A DNA stretch of 64,000 nt from Microbacterium testaceum. GTDB lineage: Bacteria; Actinomycetota; Actinomycetes; Actinomycetales; Microbacteriaceae. Positions 43,686 through 51,710 of the stretch are shown one piece after another. Each line of letters begins with the position of its first letter. Position 1 is the first letter of the stretch. The notes under the pieces were generated by a model, which was given only the letters and a program-made list of their open reading frames with translations, was not told where the DNA came from and did not search any database. The position numbers were made by a program, and so were the translations under genes. Where the stretch lies: contig NZ_QDFT01000016.1 of the NCBI RefSeq assembly GCF_003075375.1, forward strand, positions 1-64,000, given 5' to 3'.

Positions 43686-43895
43686 TCAGTCCTCCGTACT
43701 CAGGTCGGGGTCGATGCCCTGGCTGGCGGCATCGCCTTCGATGGGGTCCGAGGGCGAGGCGTCGTTCAACCGGGACGACCCCTTCGCGCTCTCGTTGCGT
43801 TCGGCCGTCTCACTATCGGAGACGGAACCGCTCTCCCACCCGCCGGGCGGGTCGGCGTCGATGACGCCTTCGGGCAGATCGCGTTCGTCGTTCAT
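43686..43895 (-). CDS. Hypothetical acidic small protein (69 aa)
   Basis: 69 aa, strongly acidic and rich in Ser, Asp, Gly and Pro, so probably disordered. It begins MNDERDLPEGVIDADPPGGW, a beginning seen in short Microbacteriaceae proteins. AAAGGGG lies five bases before the ATG. Leads the two-gene unit with the 105-aa gene. Function unknown. Confidence 0.65.
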   Translation of the reverse strand: MNDERDLPEGVIDADPPGGWESGSVSDSETAERNESAKGSSRLNDASPSDPIEGDAASQGIDPDLSTED

Positions 43896-44001
43896 GAGTC
43901 CCCTTTCGAGGTCTCCAGCTTGGTCGCGCGTCGGTCGGGAGGGGCAGGGGTTGACGCCCCGCGCGCGGCACGCCTACGACGAGGCGAGCGACCCCCGCGG
44001 G

Positions 44002-44301
44002 TCAGGCCGAGGGGCGCTGGTGCAGCAGGCCGGCCCGCTCCGGGTGCGCCTCGAACCACTCGCCCACGTACCAGCAGACCGGCAGGATCTCGCGCTGACC
44101 GTCGGCCTCGATGGCATCCACGGCTCGTTCCGTGACGACCGCGGCGTAGCCGTGACCGCGGAAGGTCGGGATCGTGAACGCCCGGGTGAGGGCGATGGTG
44201 CGCCCGTCATCGCGATAGTCGAGGACCGAGACCAGGTCGTCCCCTCGATGGAGGGTGAAACGGGATGCCGCCTTGTCGTCGGCGAACAGCAGATCGGACA
44301 T
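44002..44301 (-). CDS. GNAT-like N-acetyltransferase (short)
   Basis: 99 aa, single-domain acetyltransferase of the YjdJ/Gtn type. FTLHRGDDLVSVLDYRDDGR, TIPTFRGHGYAAVVTERAVD (acetyl-CoA-binding RGxGxA) and ILPVCWYVGEWFEAHPE are the conserved blocks. ATG is six bases after TACGCT (44308-44313). Target unknown. Confidence 0.9.
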   Translation of the reverse strand: MSDLLFADDKAASRFTLHRGDDLVSVLDYRDDGRTIALTRAFTIPTFRGHGYAAVVTERAVDAIEADGQREILPVCWYVGEWFEAHPERAGLLHQRPSA

Positions 44302-44420
44302 GCCGAGAGCGTACGCCGCTGGCGCGCGCCCCGGGCCGATCGCGCAGAGTGCACGGCCTCTCCCCCAGACGAGCTCCGCCGCTCCGCAGAATGCGCGGTC
44401 CGAACGGCGACGTCGCGGAT

Positions 44421-44450
44421 TTGACGGATGGCGCAGGCCTCGGTCATAAT
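44421..44450 (+). promoter_or_regulatory. Strong sigma-A type promoter of a leaderless message
   Basis: TTGACG (44421-44426), 18-bp spacer, CATAAT (44445-44450). Transcription should begin at or next to the ATG at 44458. It is the most complete -35/-10 promoter I see in the window. Confidence 0.75.
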
Positions 44451-44457
44451 CACCCCC

Positions 44458-44559
44458 ATGACTGTCACTGCGCGTTCTCTGTCCGCCCGGGAGGCGAACG
44501 GGACTGCCGGCATGATGATGCCCGGCCGCGCGGTGATGTGTTGTCGAATGTGCCGCTAA
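44458..44559 (+). CDS. Cys-rich leaderless leader peptide ORF (33 aa)
   Basis: 33-codon ORF, MTVTARSLSAREANGTAGMM ending VMCCRMCR, with tandem TGT TGT and a third Cys codon just before the TAA. Its ATG sits seven bases after the CATAAT box, so it is probably read from the 5' end of the message. Short leaderless ORFs ending in Cys codons are known cysteine-responsive attenuators in actinobacteria. The Cys codons lie in the loop of a possible CGCGGT / ACCGCG hairpin. The next gene, 176 bases on, is a winged-helix regulator and not an obvious sulfur gene. Translation and attenuation are inference. Confidence 0.55.
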   Translation: MTVTARSLSAREANGTAGMMMPGRAVMCCRMCR

Positions 44560-44735
44560 CCGCGACTCCTCGCCGGACGACCTCGTGCTTCTGAACGCCG
44601 ACGCCGTCCCCCGGTCGCCAGCGGTCCGCGTCGATCACGCGTACTCCGGCGCCGCTCACCGGCCTTTCGGCCCTCACCTCCCGTCGAACCCGCTCTCGGA
44701 TGACGCCAGGGTTCACCACTGAAGGACTTCTCCTC

Positions 44736-45494
44736 ATGTCGCTCTCCGCCGTTCTCGACCGCCCCCAGACCGCTTCCGCCGCCGCGTCGTCGCCCGCTCC
44801 CCGCCTCGCCGTCCCCGCCCGACGCCCCGCGAGCGCCGCCCCCGCCGCCGCCGCGGCAACCCCCGCTCCCGAGCCCGCCCGAGCGGCCTCCCCCACCGCT
44901 CCCCGCGGCTTCGCGCTCTACGTCGGGATCGACGAGGCGAAGGCCGCCGCCGCGGGCGTGAGCCTGGGCACCCTTGTCGAGGCCCTGCGCCGCACGCTCG
45001 GCGAGCTGGCCCCCGCCGCCGAGACCTACGCCACCGTCGCCCTCGCTCCCGTCGGCTCCGGGGGGCGCGACGTCGACGTCGTCCGCCTCGCCCTGCACGA
45101 GCCCTCCGCGGTGGCCCGCACCAAGGACGAGCCCGTCGAAGAGGACCGCGCCCCCGGCGGCGTCGTCGTCGACATCTCGCGCAAGCGCGTCCTGATCGAC
45201 GGAGAGTCCGCCGCGTTCACCTTCAAGGAGTTCGAGCTGCTGCAGTACCTCGTGCTGCGCGAGGGCCGCACGATCGAGCGCACCGAGCTCGTCGCCTCCC
45301 TGTGGGAGGGTGCGACCGACGACGAGGCTCCCGGCGAGCGGACGATCGACGTGCACGTGCGTCGCCTGCGCGCCAAGCTCGGGGTGTACGAGGACATCGT
45401 CCGCACCGTACGCGGCGTGGGCTACCGCTTCGACCGTCACGCGGACGTCTCGATCCGCTACGGCCACGGCACGCCCTCGCCCGACCGGTTCTGA
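44736..45494 (+). CDS. OmpR/PhoB-type winged-helix protein without receiver domain
   Basis: 252 aa. The first ~60 residues are Ala/Pro-rich and low-complexity, then a small domain (RGFALYVGIDEAKAAAAGVS ... VDVVRLAL) of unknown kind, and from about 150 a classical OmpR/PhoB DNA-binding domain: FKEFELLQYLVLREGRTIER, DDEAPGERTIDVHVRRLRAK and VRTVRGVGYRFD. No phosphorylatable receiver, so it is not a response regulator. ATG 44736 is chosen (GAAGGA nine bases upstream) over an in-frame start at 44700. Probably under control of the promoter and Cys-rich leader upstream. Confidence 0.88.
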   Translation: MSLSAVLDRPQTASAAASSPAPRLAVPARRPASAAPAAAAATPAPEPARAASPTAPRGFALYVGIDEAKAAAAGVSLGTLVEALRRTLGELAPAAETYATVALAPVGSGGRDVDVVRLALHEPSAVARTKDEPVEEDRAPGGVVVDISRKRVLIDGESAAFTFKEFELLQYLVLREGRTIERTELVASLWEGATDDEAPGERTIDVHVRRLRAKLGVYEDIVRTVRGVGYRFDRHADVSIRYGHGTPSPDRF

Positions 45495-45571
45495 ACGGCT
45501 TCCGCCGCGGCGGATCGCGCGGCCTCGGCCCCGGATGCCGCGATGTCGGCGGGTCGACGTAAGGTGTCGGC

Positions 45572-46561
45572 ATGAGATCGACCGGGGTTCGCGCGCGGCA
45601 GTCGTCGCGCGACCTCGTCGCCCGCGTCGACCGACCGCTCGAGAGCGAGTACCGCCCTCGCGTTCCCACCGACGTCGGTCGGGCGATCGCCGCCCAGCGG
45701 CACGGGGCGAACGACCCGACCTATCACGCGACGACGCCCCTCTCGACCGGCGGGATTGTGTGGCGGGTGAGCCGCACCCCGCTCGGCATCGCGACGCTCG
45801 CGCTGCGCCGTAGCGCGGGCGGATCCGTGCGCGCCGCCGCCTGGGGGCCCGGTGCCGAATGGGCGCTCGCGCAGGTCCCGGCGCTGTGCGGCGCGCACGA
45901 CGACCCCGACGGATTCGACGCGACGCGGCATCCCTCGGTCGCCGAATGGCACCGCCGTCACCCCGACCTGCGGATCGGCCGCACCGATCTCGTGTTCGAC
46001 GCCCTCGTCAGCGCGATCATGGAGCAGAAGGTCACGAGCATGCAGGCCTTCTCGGTCTGGCGCAGCATCGTCACCTGGTACGGCGAGCGGGCCCCCGGTC
46101 CCACGCCGCGACCGATGTTCGCCCCGCCGAGCATCGACGGATGGCGCCACGTGCCGTCCTGGGCGTGGCACCGCGCAGGACTCGAGCCTCCCCAGTCGCG
46201 CACGATCGTCGAGACCGCGCGCCGCGGCGAGAGCGTCGTGCGCGCCGCCGAGGCCGCCGTCGACGGCGAGGCCCGCGACCGGGTCTTCATCGGCCTGCGC
46301 GGCGTCGGCATCTGGACGAGCGCCGAGACGCGCATCCGCGCCTTCGGAGATCTGGATGCCGTGAGCGTCGGCGACTACCACCTCGCCCATCAGGTCGGTT
46401 TCGCGCTGACCGGCCACCGCACCGACGACGACGGCATGCTCGAACTGCTCGAGCCCTTCGCCGGCCACCGGCAGCGCGTCATCCGCCTGATCTACGCGGG
46501 CTCGGCGCTCGAACCCCGTCGCGGCCCTCGCCTTCACCCCGAGGATCATCGCGATCGCTGA
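45572..46561 (+). CDS. DNA-3-methyladenine glycosylase, AlkA-like
   Basis: 329 aa. HhH-GPD superfamily base-excision glycosylase. Family blocks are LVFDALVSAIMEQKVTSMQA (the helix before the HhH), LRGVGIWTSAETRIRAFGD (hairpin region) and the catalytic Asp in DAVSVGDYHLAHQVG. The N-terminal ~110 residues match AlkA-2 proteins. ATG six bases after TAAGGT (45560-45565). Likely removes alkylated purines. Confidence 0.9.
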   Translation: MRSTGVRARQSSRDLVARVDRPLESEYRPRVPTDVGRAIAAQRHGANDPTYHATTPLSTGGIVWRVSRTPLGIATLALRRSAGGSVRAAAWGPGAEWALAQVPALCGAHDDPDGFDATRHPSVAEWHRRHPDLRIGRTDLVFDALVSAIMEQKVTSMQAFSVWRSIVTWYGERAPGPTPRPMFAPPSIDGWRHVPSWAWHRAGLEPPQSRTIVETARRGESVVRAAEAAVDGEARDRVFIGLRGVGIWTSAETRIRAFGDLDAVSVGDYHLAHQVGFALTGHRTDDDGMLELLEPFAGHRQRVIRLIYAGSALEPRRGPRLHPEDHRDR

Positions 46562-46620
46562 CGCGACGACCGTTGGCTGGGGGTGGTGACAGCGGAGCGC
46601 GGCGGGTGCACACTTTCGTC

Positions 46621-47034
46621 ATGACCACGGCGCTCGTGACGTACCTGCAGTTCCGTTCCTCCACACGCGAGGCGATGGAGTTCTACCATTCCGTGTTCGG
46701 CGGCGACCTGGACATCGCCACCTTCGACGACTTCGGGATGCCGGTGGGCGAGGGCGAGGGAGGTCTGGTCATGCACGCGCGCCTGCGGACCGCGCGCGGG
46801 TTCCTCTTGATGGCGTCGGACACCCCCTCGGCCATGGAGCTGGCGCCCGCGGGCGGGTTCTCGCTCGCCCTCACCGGGGACGAAGAGGCCGAGCTGCGCG
46901 GCTGGTTCGAGGCGCTCGGTGAGGGTGGCCGGATCGAGATGCCGGTCGGGGTTCCGCCGTGGGGTGGGTTGTACGGCACGCTCGTCGACCGCTTCGGGGT
47001 GGCCTGGATGGTGGCCGTCGGCGAAGCCGAGTGA
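46621..47034 (+). CDS. VOC-family (PhnB-like) protein
   Basis: 137 aa, glyoxalase/VOC fold. Starts MTTALVTYLQFRSSTREAME and has the PhnB-like FYHSVFGGDLDIATFDDFG, LVMHARLRTARGFLLMASD, FSLALTGDEEAELRGWF and WGGLYGTLVDRFGVAWMV blocks. Metal ligands of true glyoxalases are not all kept, so the reaction is unknown. ATG six bases after CACACT (46609-46614). Confidence 0.92.
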   Translation: MTTALVTYLQFRSSTREAMEFYHSVFGGDLDIATFDDFGMPVGEGEGGLVMHARLRTARGFLLMASDTPSAMELAPAGGFSLALTGDEEAELRGWFEALGEGGRIEMPVGVPPWGGLYGTLVDRFGVAWMVAVGEAE

Positions 47035-47068
47035 CGGTCCCGCGGGGTCGGCCGCCTAGGCTGGGCGC

Positions 47069-47290
47069 ATGACGCAGACGGGGACCGGCTGGCCGCGCGG
47101 CCGCACGTACTGGGTGCTGGGCAGTCTGCTGCTGCTGGGGCTCGGCATCCTGTTCGGACTCGTCTGGCAGAACGTCTGGCTGGGACTGGTCATCGCCGCG
47201 GCGGTGTCGGTGGGATGGCTCATCGCCTACGAGTCGAGCCGAGGCCGGAACGTCGGCGTGAACGATCCCGACAACGGCATCCAGCTCTAG
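47069..47290 (+). CDS. Hypothetical small membrane protein (73 aa)
   Basis: 73 aa with two membrane segments, YWVLGSLLLLGLGILFGLVW and WLGLVIAAAVSVGWLIAYES, and a polar tail VNDPDNGIQL. ATG six bases after TAGGCT (47057-47062), a good leaderless signal. Family not recognised. Confidence 0.72.
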   Translation: MTQTGTGWPRGRTYWVLGSLLLLGLGILFGLVWQNVWLGLVIAAAVSVGWLIAYESSRGRNVGVNDPDNGIQL

Positions 47291-47308
47291 GTCGCCGCAG
47301 CGGCTCGG

Positions 47309-47764
47309 TCAGCGCCCGGGTGCCTCGCGGCGCATGGGCACGTGCGGGATGCCGTCCTCGGCGAACGCGTCGCCGGACACGACGAAACCGAACCGTCCGT
47401 ACCATTCGGCGAGATGCTGCTGCGCGTCGAGCAGGATCGGCAGGCCGGGGGCCTCGGCATCCAGGTACGCGACGGCGGAACGCATGAGGTCGGCGGCGAT
47501 GCCGCGGCCCCGGGCCGCAGCCGCGGTGGCGACACGGCCGATGCGCGTGTTCGCGGGCTCGCGCAGCAGGCGCAGAGTGGCCAGGACGTCGTCTCCGTCA
47601 CCGGCCCACATCAGCTCGGCGTCGGGTTCGATGTCGCGTCCGTCGATCTCGGGGTAGGCGGCCTGCTGCTCGACGACGAACACCGTGACGCGCAGCCACA
47701 GGATGCGGTAGAGCGTCAGGGGTGGGATGCCGGACACGGGCGCTCGATGGACGGTGACGGTCAC
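47309..47764 (-). CDS. GNAT N-acetyltransferase (ElaA-like)
   Basis: 151 aa. YRILWLRVTVFVVEQQAAYP is the ElaA-type N-terminus, RIGRVATAAAARGRGIAADLM is the acetyl-CoA loop, and HLAEWYGRFGFVVSGDAF plus GIPHVPMRRE complete the family pattern. GTG seven bases after TAGCGT (47772-47777). Substrate unknown. Confidence 0.93.
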   Translation of the reverse strand: MTVTVHRAPVSGIPPLTLYRILWLRVTVFVVEQQAAYPEIDGRDIEPDAELMWAGDGDDVLATLRLLREPANTRIGRVATAAAARGRGIAADLMRSAVAYLDAEAPGLPILLDAQQHLAEWYGRFGFVVSGDAFAEDGIPHVPMRREAPGR

Positions 47765-47833
47765 CCCTCCGACGCTACCCCGCCCGCCGGTTCGCCCTGG
47801 TGCCTCCCCGTGGCGCGGCGCTAGCCTCGGGAC

Positions 47834-48123
47834 ATGTCGTTTCAGGCTTATCTCGACGCCATCGAGACCAAGACGGGCTTACGCCGCGCCAGCTCGTCGA
47901 ACTCGCCGGACAGCGCGGCTTCGGCCCGGGCACCAAGGCGACACCGATCCTGCAGTGGCTGAAGGACGACTACGACCTGGGTCGCGGCCATGGAATGGCA
48001 CTCGTCCACGTCATCACGAAGGGGCCGAAGATCAGCGACGCCCATGTGGGCCGCGGAGGCGCACACGGCGATCGCAGTGACGAGCTGTGGCTCGACGGCG
48101 CCGCGTCGAACCCCCACGCTTAG
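47834..48123 (+). pseudogene. DUF4287 protein gene with a one-base deletion
   Basis: The ATG at 47834 opens MSFQAYLDAIETKTG, then the frame is lost near 47876-47880 (ACGGGCTTACGCC). In the next frame the family continues as LTPRQLVELAGQRGFGPGTK and DDYDLGRGHGMALVHVITKG. One base is missing between the two parts (GGGC-CTTACG expected). The full protein would be about 96 aa, usual for DUF4287. The ATG has a good TAGCCT box (47822-47827) six bases upstream. A recent frameshift or a sequencing error. Overlaps the convergent MerR gene by four bases. Confidence 0.85.
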
Positions 48124-48734
48124 TCCGGAAGGGTGCCGAACCGGCGCGAGGCGGCGACCTGCTCGCCGACCCGACGGAGCGCCAGGATGAGGGGTTCGAC
48201 CAGGGCGGTTCCGAGGACGACGTATCGGACGGCATCCTCGATCGAGGTCTGCGGGGTGGCGGCGAGCTCGGCCTCGGCGAGGGCGCCGAGGTGTTCCACG
48301 TAGGCGTCCATGACGTCGTCGGGGACGACGAACCCGGCGCGGTCGAGGGCGGCGAGTGCGTGCGCGACAGCGGCGATCTGATCGGGGGCGCAGGCGTCGG
48401 GGGCCCCGCCCATCCGCTCGAGGATCGCCTGGGCGGCGGTGAGGTCGATGTCCGCCGAGACCTCGGGGGTGACGGCTGCGTTGGCGGCGCCCAGCAGGTC
48501 GTAGGGGTTCTCGGGGGGCTCCTCGAGGACGCCGACGACCTTGCGCACCCCGGCGATGCCGACTCCCGCGTCGACGAGCGCCCGGATGACACCGAGGCGT
48601 TGCACGTGCGCCTCGGTGTACGCGGCCTGCGTGGGTGAGGACCGCTGGCCTTCGGGGAGCAGTTTCTCGCGCAGGTAGTACTTGATGGTGGCGACGGGGA
48701 CGCCGCTGCGCATGGACAGTTCCGAGATCCGCAC
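48120..48734 (-). CDS. MerR-family transcriptional regulator
   Basis: 204 aa. MerR N-terminal HTH (MRISELSMRSGVPVATIKYYLREKLLPEGQ) and the VIRALVDAGVGIAGVRKVVG dimer helix, then a C-terminal domain of unknown ligand. GTG 48734 is chosen because it gives the family N-terminus and GGGGGA precedes it; the frame to 48866 reads through the operator. Divergent from a DUF4188 gene with a dyad between them, so it probably controls that gene and itself. Confidence 0.92.
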   Translation of the reverse strand: MRISELSMRSGVPVATIKYYLREKLLPEGQRSSPTQAAYTEAHVQRLGVIRALVDAGVGIAGVRKVVGVLEEPPENPYDLLGAANAAVTPEVSADIDLTAAQAILERMGGAPDACAPDQIAAVAHALAALDRAGFVVPDDVMDAYVEHLGALAEAELAATPQTSIEDAVRYVVLGTALVEPLILALRRVGEQVAASRRFGTLPD

Positions 48735-48750
48735 GTCTCCCCCTTGACTC

Positions 48751-48788
48751 GATAGCGATACTATCCAACACTGGATAGTGTCACTATC
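48751..48788. promoter_or_regulatory. MerR-type operator dyad
   Basis: GATAGCGATACTATCC (48751-48766) and GGATAGTGTCACTATC (48773-48788) pair at 14 of 16 positions around a 6-base centre. It lies between the divergent MerR and DUF4188 genes; GATAGT inside the right arm may be the -10 box of the plus-strand gene. Confidence 0.75.
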
Positions 48789-48803
48789 GAGAAAGGACGT
48801 GCC

Positions 48804-49316
48804 ATGGCATCCCTCATTCCGGGCCGCATGACCCACCGCTGGAACGGCGAACTCGTCGTGTTCCACATCGGCATGACCGTCAACCAGTGGTGGCGTCCCG
48901 ACCTGTGGATGCCGGTCTTCGGCGACATGCCCAAGATGCTGCGCGAGCTGAGCATGGACGGCGACTCCGGCCTACTCGGCTACACGATGCTCGTGGGAGC
49001 CCGCGGACCGTACCTCGTGCAGTACTGGTCCTCGCTCGACAAGCTGTACGCCTACGCCGCCGCTCCCGACCAGGAGCACCGCCCCGCCTGGACGCGCTTC
49101 AACCGTCGCGCCCGCACGGCGCCGAAGGCGGTCGGCATCTGGCACGAGACGTACCTCGTCGACCGTGCCGAATCGATCTACGTCGGCACCCCGGCGATGG
49201 GCCTGCCCCGCGCCACTGAGATCGTCCCGATCGCCTCGCGCCACGATCGCGCCCGCGCGCGGGTCGCCGACGGCTCCACGCGGGGATCCGAGCCCGCTCC
49301 CCCGACGGCCGCATGA
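48804..49316 (+). CDS. DUF4188 domain protein
   Basis: 170 aa. Starts MASLIPGRMTHRWNGELVVF, then FHIGMTVNQWWRPDLWMPVFGDMPKML, YLVQYWSSLDKLYAYAAAPD and GIWHETYLVDRAESIY, the blocks of DUF4188, a ferredoxin-like monooxygenase-fold family. The last 25 residues are Arg/Pro-rich and not conserved. AAAGGA lies before the ATG. Paired with a divergent MerR regulator, as in other actinobacteria, so probably induced by a small molecule. Confidence 0.9.
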   Translation: MASLIPGRMTHRWNGELVVFHIGMTVNQWWRPDLWMPVFGDMPKMLRELSMDGDSGLLGYTMLVGARGPYLVQYWSSLDKLYAYAAAPDQEHRPAWTRFNRRARTAPKAVGIWHETYLVDRAESIYVGTPAMGLPRATEIVPIASRHDRARARVADGSTRGSEPAPPTAA

Positions 49317-49332
49317 CCGCCAGACTGGGACC

Positions 49333-50193
49333 ATGACCGAGATCCTCGTCTCCGCAGCCGCCCTGCGCACCGCCCTCGACGACGGGGCCTTCGCCGACGG
49401 CGGACCCGTCCGCGTGCTCGACGTGCGGTGGCGGCTCGACCGTCCCGACGGCCTGCCCGCGTATCGCGCGGGACACATCCCCGGCGCGCAGTACGTCGAC
49501 CTCGACCACGACCTCGCCGCCCACGGCGCACCGGCCGAGGGACGGCATCCCCTCCCCCCGATCGAGACGCTGCGATCCGCCGCCCGCCGCTGGGGCATCG
49601 ACCCCGGGGACACGGTCGTCGTCTACGACGACCTGAAGAACCTCTCGAGCGCCCGGGCCTGGTGGCTGCTGCGTCATGCCGGGGTGGCCGACGTCCGGCT
49701 GCTCGACGGGTCGCTGCGGGCCTGGACCGACGCGGGATTCACCCTCGAGCACGGGGATGCCGAGACCCCCGCACCCGGCTCGGTCGAGCTGACCTACGGG
49801 TCGCTGCCCGCGCTCGAACTCGACGCCGTCGCGGGGTTCGCCGAGTCGGGACTGCTGCTCGACGCCCGCGCCGGTGAGCGCTACCGAGGCGAGGTCGAAC
49901 CCGTCGACCCGCGCGCGGGTCACATCCCCGGCGCGGTGAGCGCACCGACCACCGAGAACGTGGACGAGGACGGTCGCTTCCGCTCGCCCGACGAGCTGCG
50001 CGCGCGCTTCCGCCTGCTCGGCGCCGAGGACGGGATGGACGTGGGCGTCTACTGCGGCTCGGGCGTGACCGCGGCGCACCAGGCGGTCGCGCTCACCCTC
50101 GCCGGTTTCGAGCCCCGTGTCTTCGCGGGTTCGTGGAGTCAGTGGTCGAACCACCCCGACCTTCCCGCGGCGACCGGCCCCGACCCGCGCTGA
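49333..50193 (+). CDS. sseA: Two-domain thiosulfate/3-mercaptopyruvate sulfurtransferase
   Basis: 286 aa, two rhodanese domains. Domain 1 (about 5-125) lacks a catalytic Cys; domain 2 has it in VYCGSGVTAAHQAVAL (about residue 240). VLDVRWRLDRPDGLPAYRAG, GHIPGAQYVDLDHDLA and LLDARAGERYRGEVEPVDPRAGHIPGA are the family blocks. The loop CGSGVTA fits the mercaptopyruvate type. ATG six bases after CAGACT (49321-49326). Ends three bases before the convergent amine oxidase gene. Confidence 0.93.
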   Translation: MTEILVSAAALRTALDDGAFADGGPVRVLDVRWRLDRPDGLPAYRAGHIPGAQYVDLDHDLAAHGAPAEGRHPLPPIETLRSAARRWGIDPGDTVVVYDDLKNLSSARAWWLLRHAGVADVRLLDGSLRAWTDAGFTLEHGDAETPAPGSVELTYGSLPALELDAVAGFAESGLLLDARAGERYRGEVEPVDPRAGHIPGAVSAPTTENVDEDGRFRSPDELRARFRLLGAEDGMDVGVYCGSGVTAAHQAVALTLAGFEPRVFAGSWSQWSNHPDLPAATGPDPR

Positions 50194-50196
50194 GGC

Positions 50197-51601
50197 TCAG
50201 GCCCAGAGATCGCCGACCGGGATCTCTCGGCCCAGCACGTTCTGCGCGGCCCGATGGCCCGACAGCATCGCCCCCGGGACGGTCGCGGGGTCATCGCCCC
50301 AGGTCGCCTCGCCCGCGAGGTGCAGCACGCCGTCGATGGGCTCGGCGAGGTCGTCGTGGTCTGCGCCGACCGACCCCCGGCAGCATGTATGCGTAGGAGC
50401 CGCGCGAGAACGGGTCGTCCTGCCAGCGCGTCACGACGGCGCTCGTGGGGGCGGGCACCGCGTCGCCGTACAGCCGGCGCAGTTGCGCGAGGGTGGATGC
50501 CACGATCTCGTCGTCGCTCCAGGTGCGCGTGGCCACGGCGGCGGGTCCAGCGGCGAAGGTCAGCAGGGCCGGCTCGTCGTGCAGGCGGCCGAGGTCGTAC
50601 CAGGAGTGCCACCACTCGCCCTCGTCGCCGAGCTGACGGATGCCGTAGACCCCGGCATCCCAGAACCGTTCCGCGAAGCGCAGCACGACCTTCTCGAACG
50701 CGTTCATGCGCAACAGGCTCAGCGCCCGGCTGTGCGTCTCGGGCAGAGCCGGCTCGAAGACCACGTCGCCGGCGTGCAGGACGCCGACGGGGACCGTGAC
50801 CACGACGTCGGCGGCGGCGAAGACGCCCCGGTCCGTGTCGACCTCGACGCCGCCCGAGGTCCGACGGACGCGGGTGACCCGGTGCTCGCGCCGCACGTCG
50901 AGGCCCTCGGCGAAGCGGGTGGCGAGCTCGTCGTACCCGTTCGGGAAGACGACCTCGTCGCCGTTGACCGTGTCGTCGTCGAGGCCGTGGGCTCCCAGGC
51001 CGTCCATGCCGATGCCGTACTGCTCCTGGGCGCGGCGGTCGTTGTACTCGCGCACCCGTTCGGCGCGTTCGGCATCCCACCCCTGCTCGGCGAGGACCTG
51101 TTCGACGACTTCGCCGTACGTGGCGTCGGGCCCCGATCGCGCGATCACGTCGACGAGCGCGGCGTTGACCGTGCGGATGTCGTCGGCGTAGCCGCGGACC
51201 GCGGCCTCGTCGAGCCGCTCGCCCGTGGCGTCGAAGTACGTCAGGGGACGGGAGTCCGGCTGATACCCGCCGACGGTGAACTCCACCATCGGCATACCGA
51301 AGGCGCGCGCCGCCGCGGCGACCGGGCTGTCGTCGATGCCGTGGATCCACGACGCGCCGCGGTCCGTGATGTGACCGCCCGTGCGGTCGGTGAAGACACG
51401 TCCGCCGACGCGGTCGCGGGCCTCGAGCACGATCACGCGTCGACCCGCGCGGGCGATCAGTCGCGCGGCGGCGAGTCCCGCGACCCCGGCTCCGACGACG
51501 ATCGTGTCGGCGCGGGCGGCGGCGGCGCGATCGGCGGTGCCGGCGGTGCTGTCGTCGGCGGTGCCGGGGGTGTCGGTGCCGGGGGTGTCGGGCGTGCTCA
51601 T
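50197..51601 (-). pseudogene. Flavin amine oxidase gene with a +1 frameshift
   Basis: FAD-dependent amine oxidase of about 468 residues. FAD-binding motif DTIVVGAGVAGLAAARLIAR at about 32-51, LEARDRVGGRVFTDR, GASWIHGIDDSP, and WQDDPFSRGSYAYMLPG are clear. After that the frame turns to Arg-rich nonsense. Removing one G from the run at 50374-50378 (CCCCC on the plus strand) restores the normal end: SVGADHDDLAEPIDGVLHLA, GEATWGDDPATVPGAMLSGH and a stop at 50197. So the FAD-binding C-terminus is lost by one inserted base in a homopolymer. Real pseudogene or sequencing error. A Pro/Thr-rich N-terminal extension precedes the domain. Confidence 0.85.
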
Positions 51602-51710
51602 GTCTGCTCCCGCGTGCTCGTGGTTGTGCGACGCTAACGCGAGCGCGGGGTGCGCGGCATCCACCGATCTGGAGCGCGCGACGAGCGGGACTGGCCGCGG
51701 TGTACAGCCG

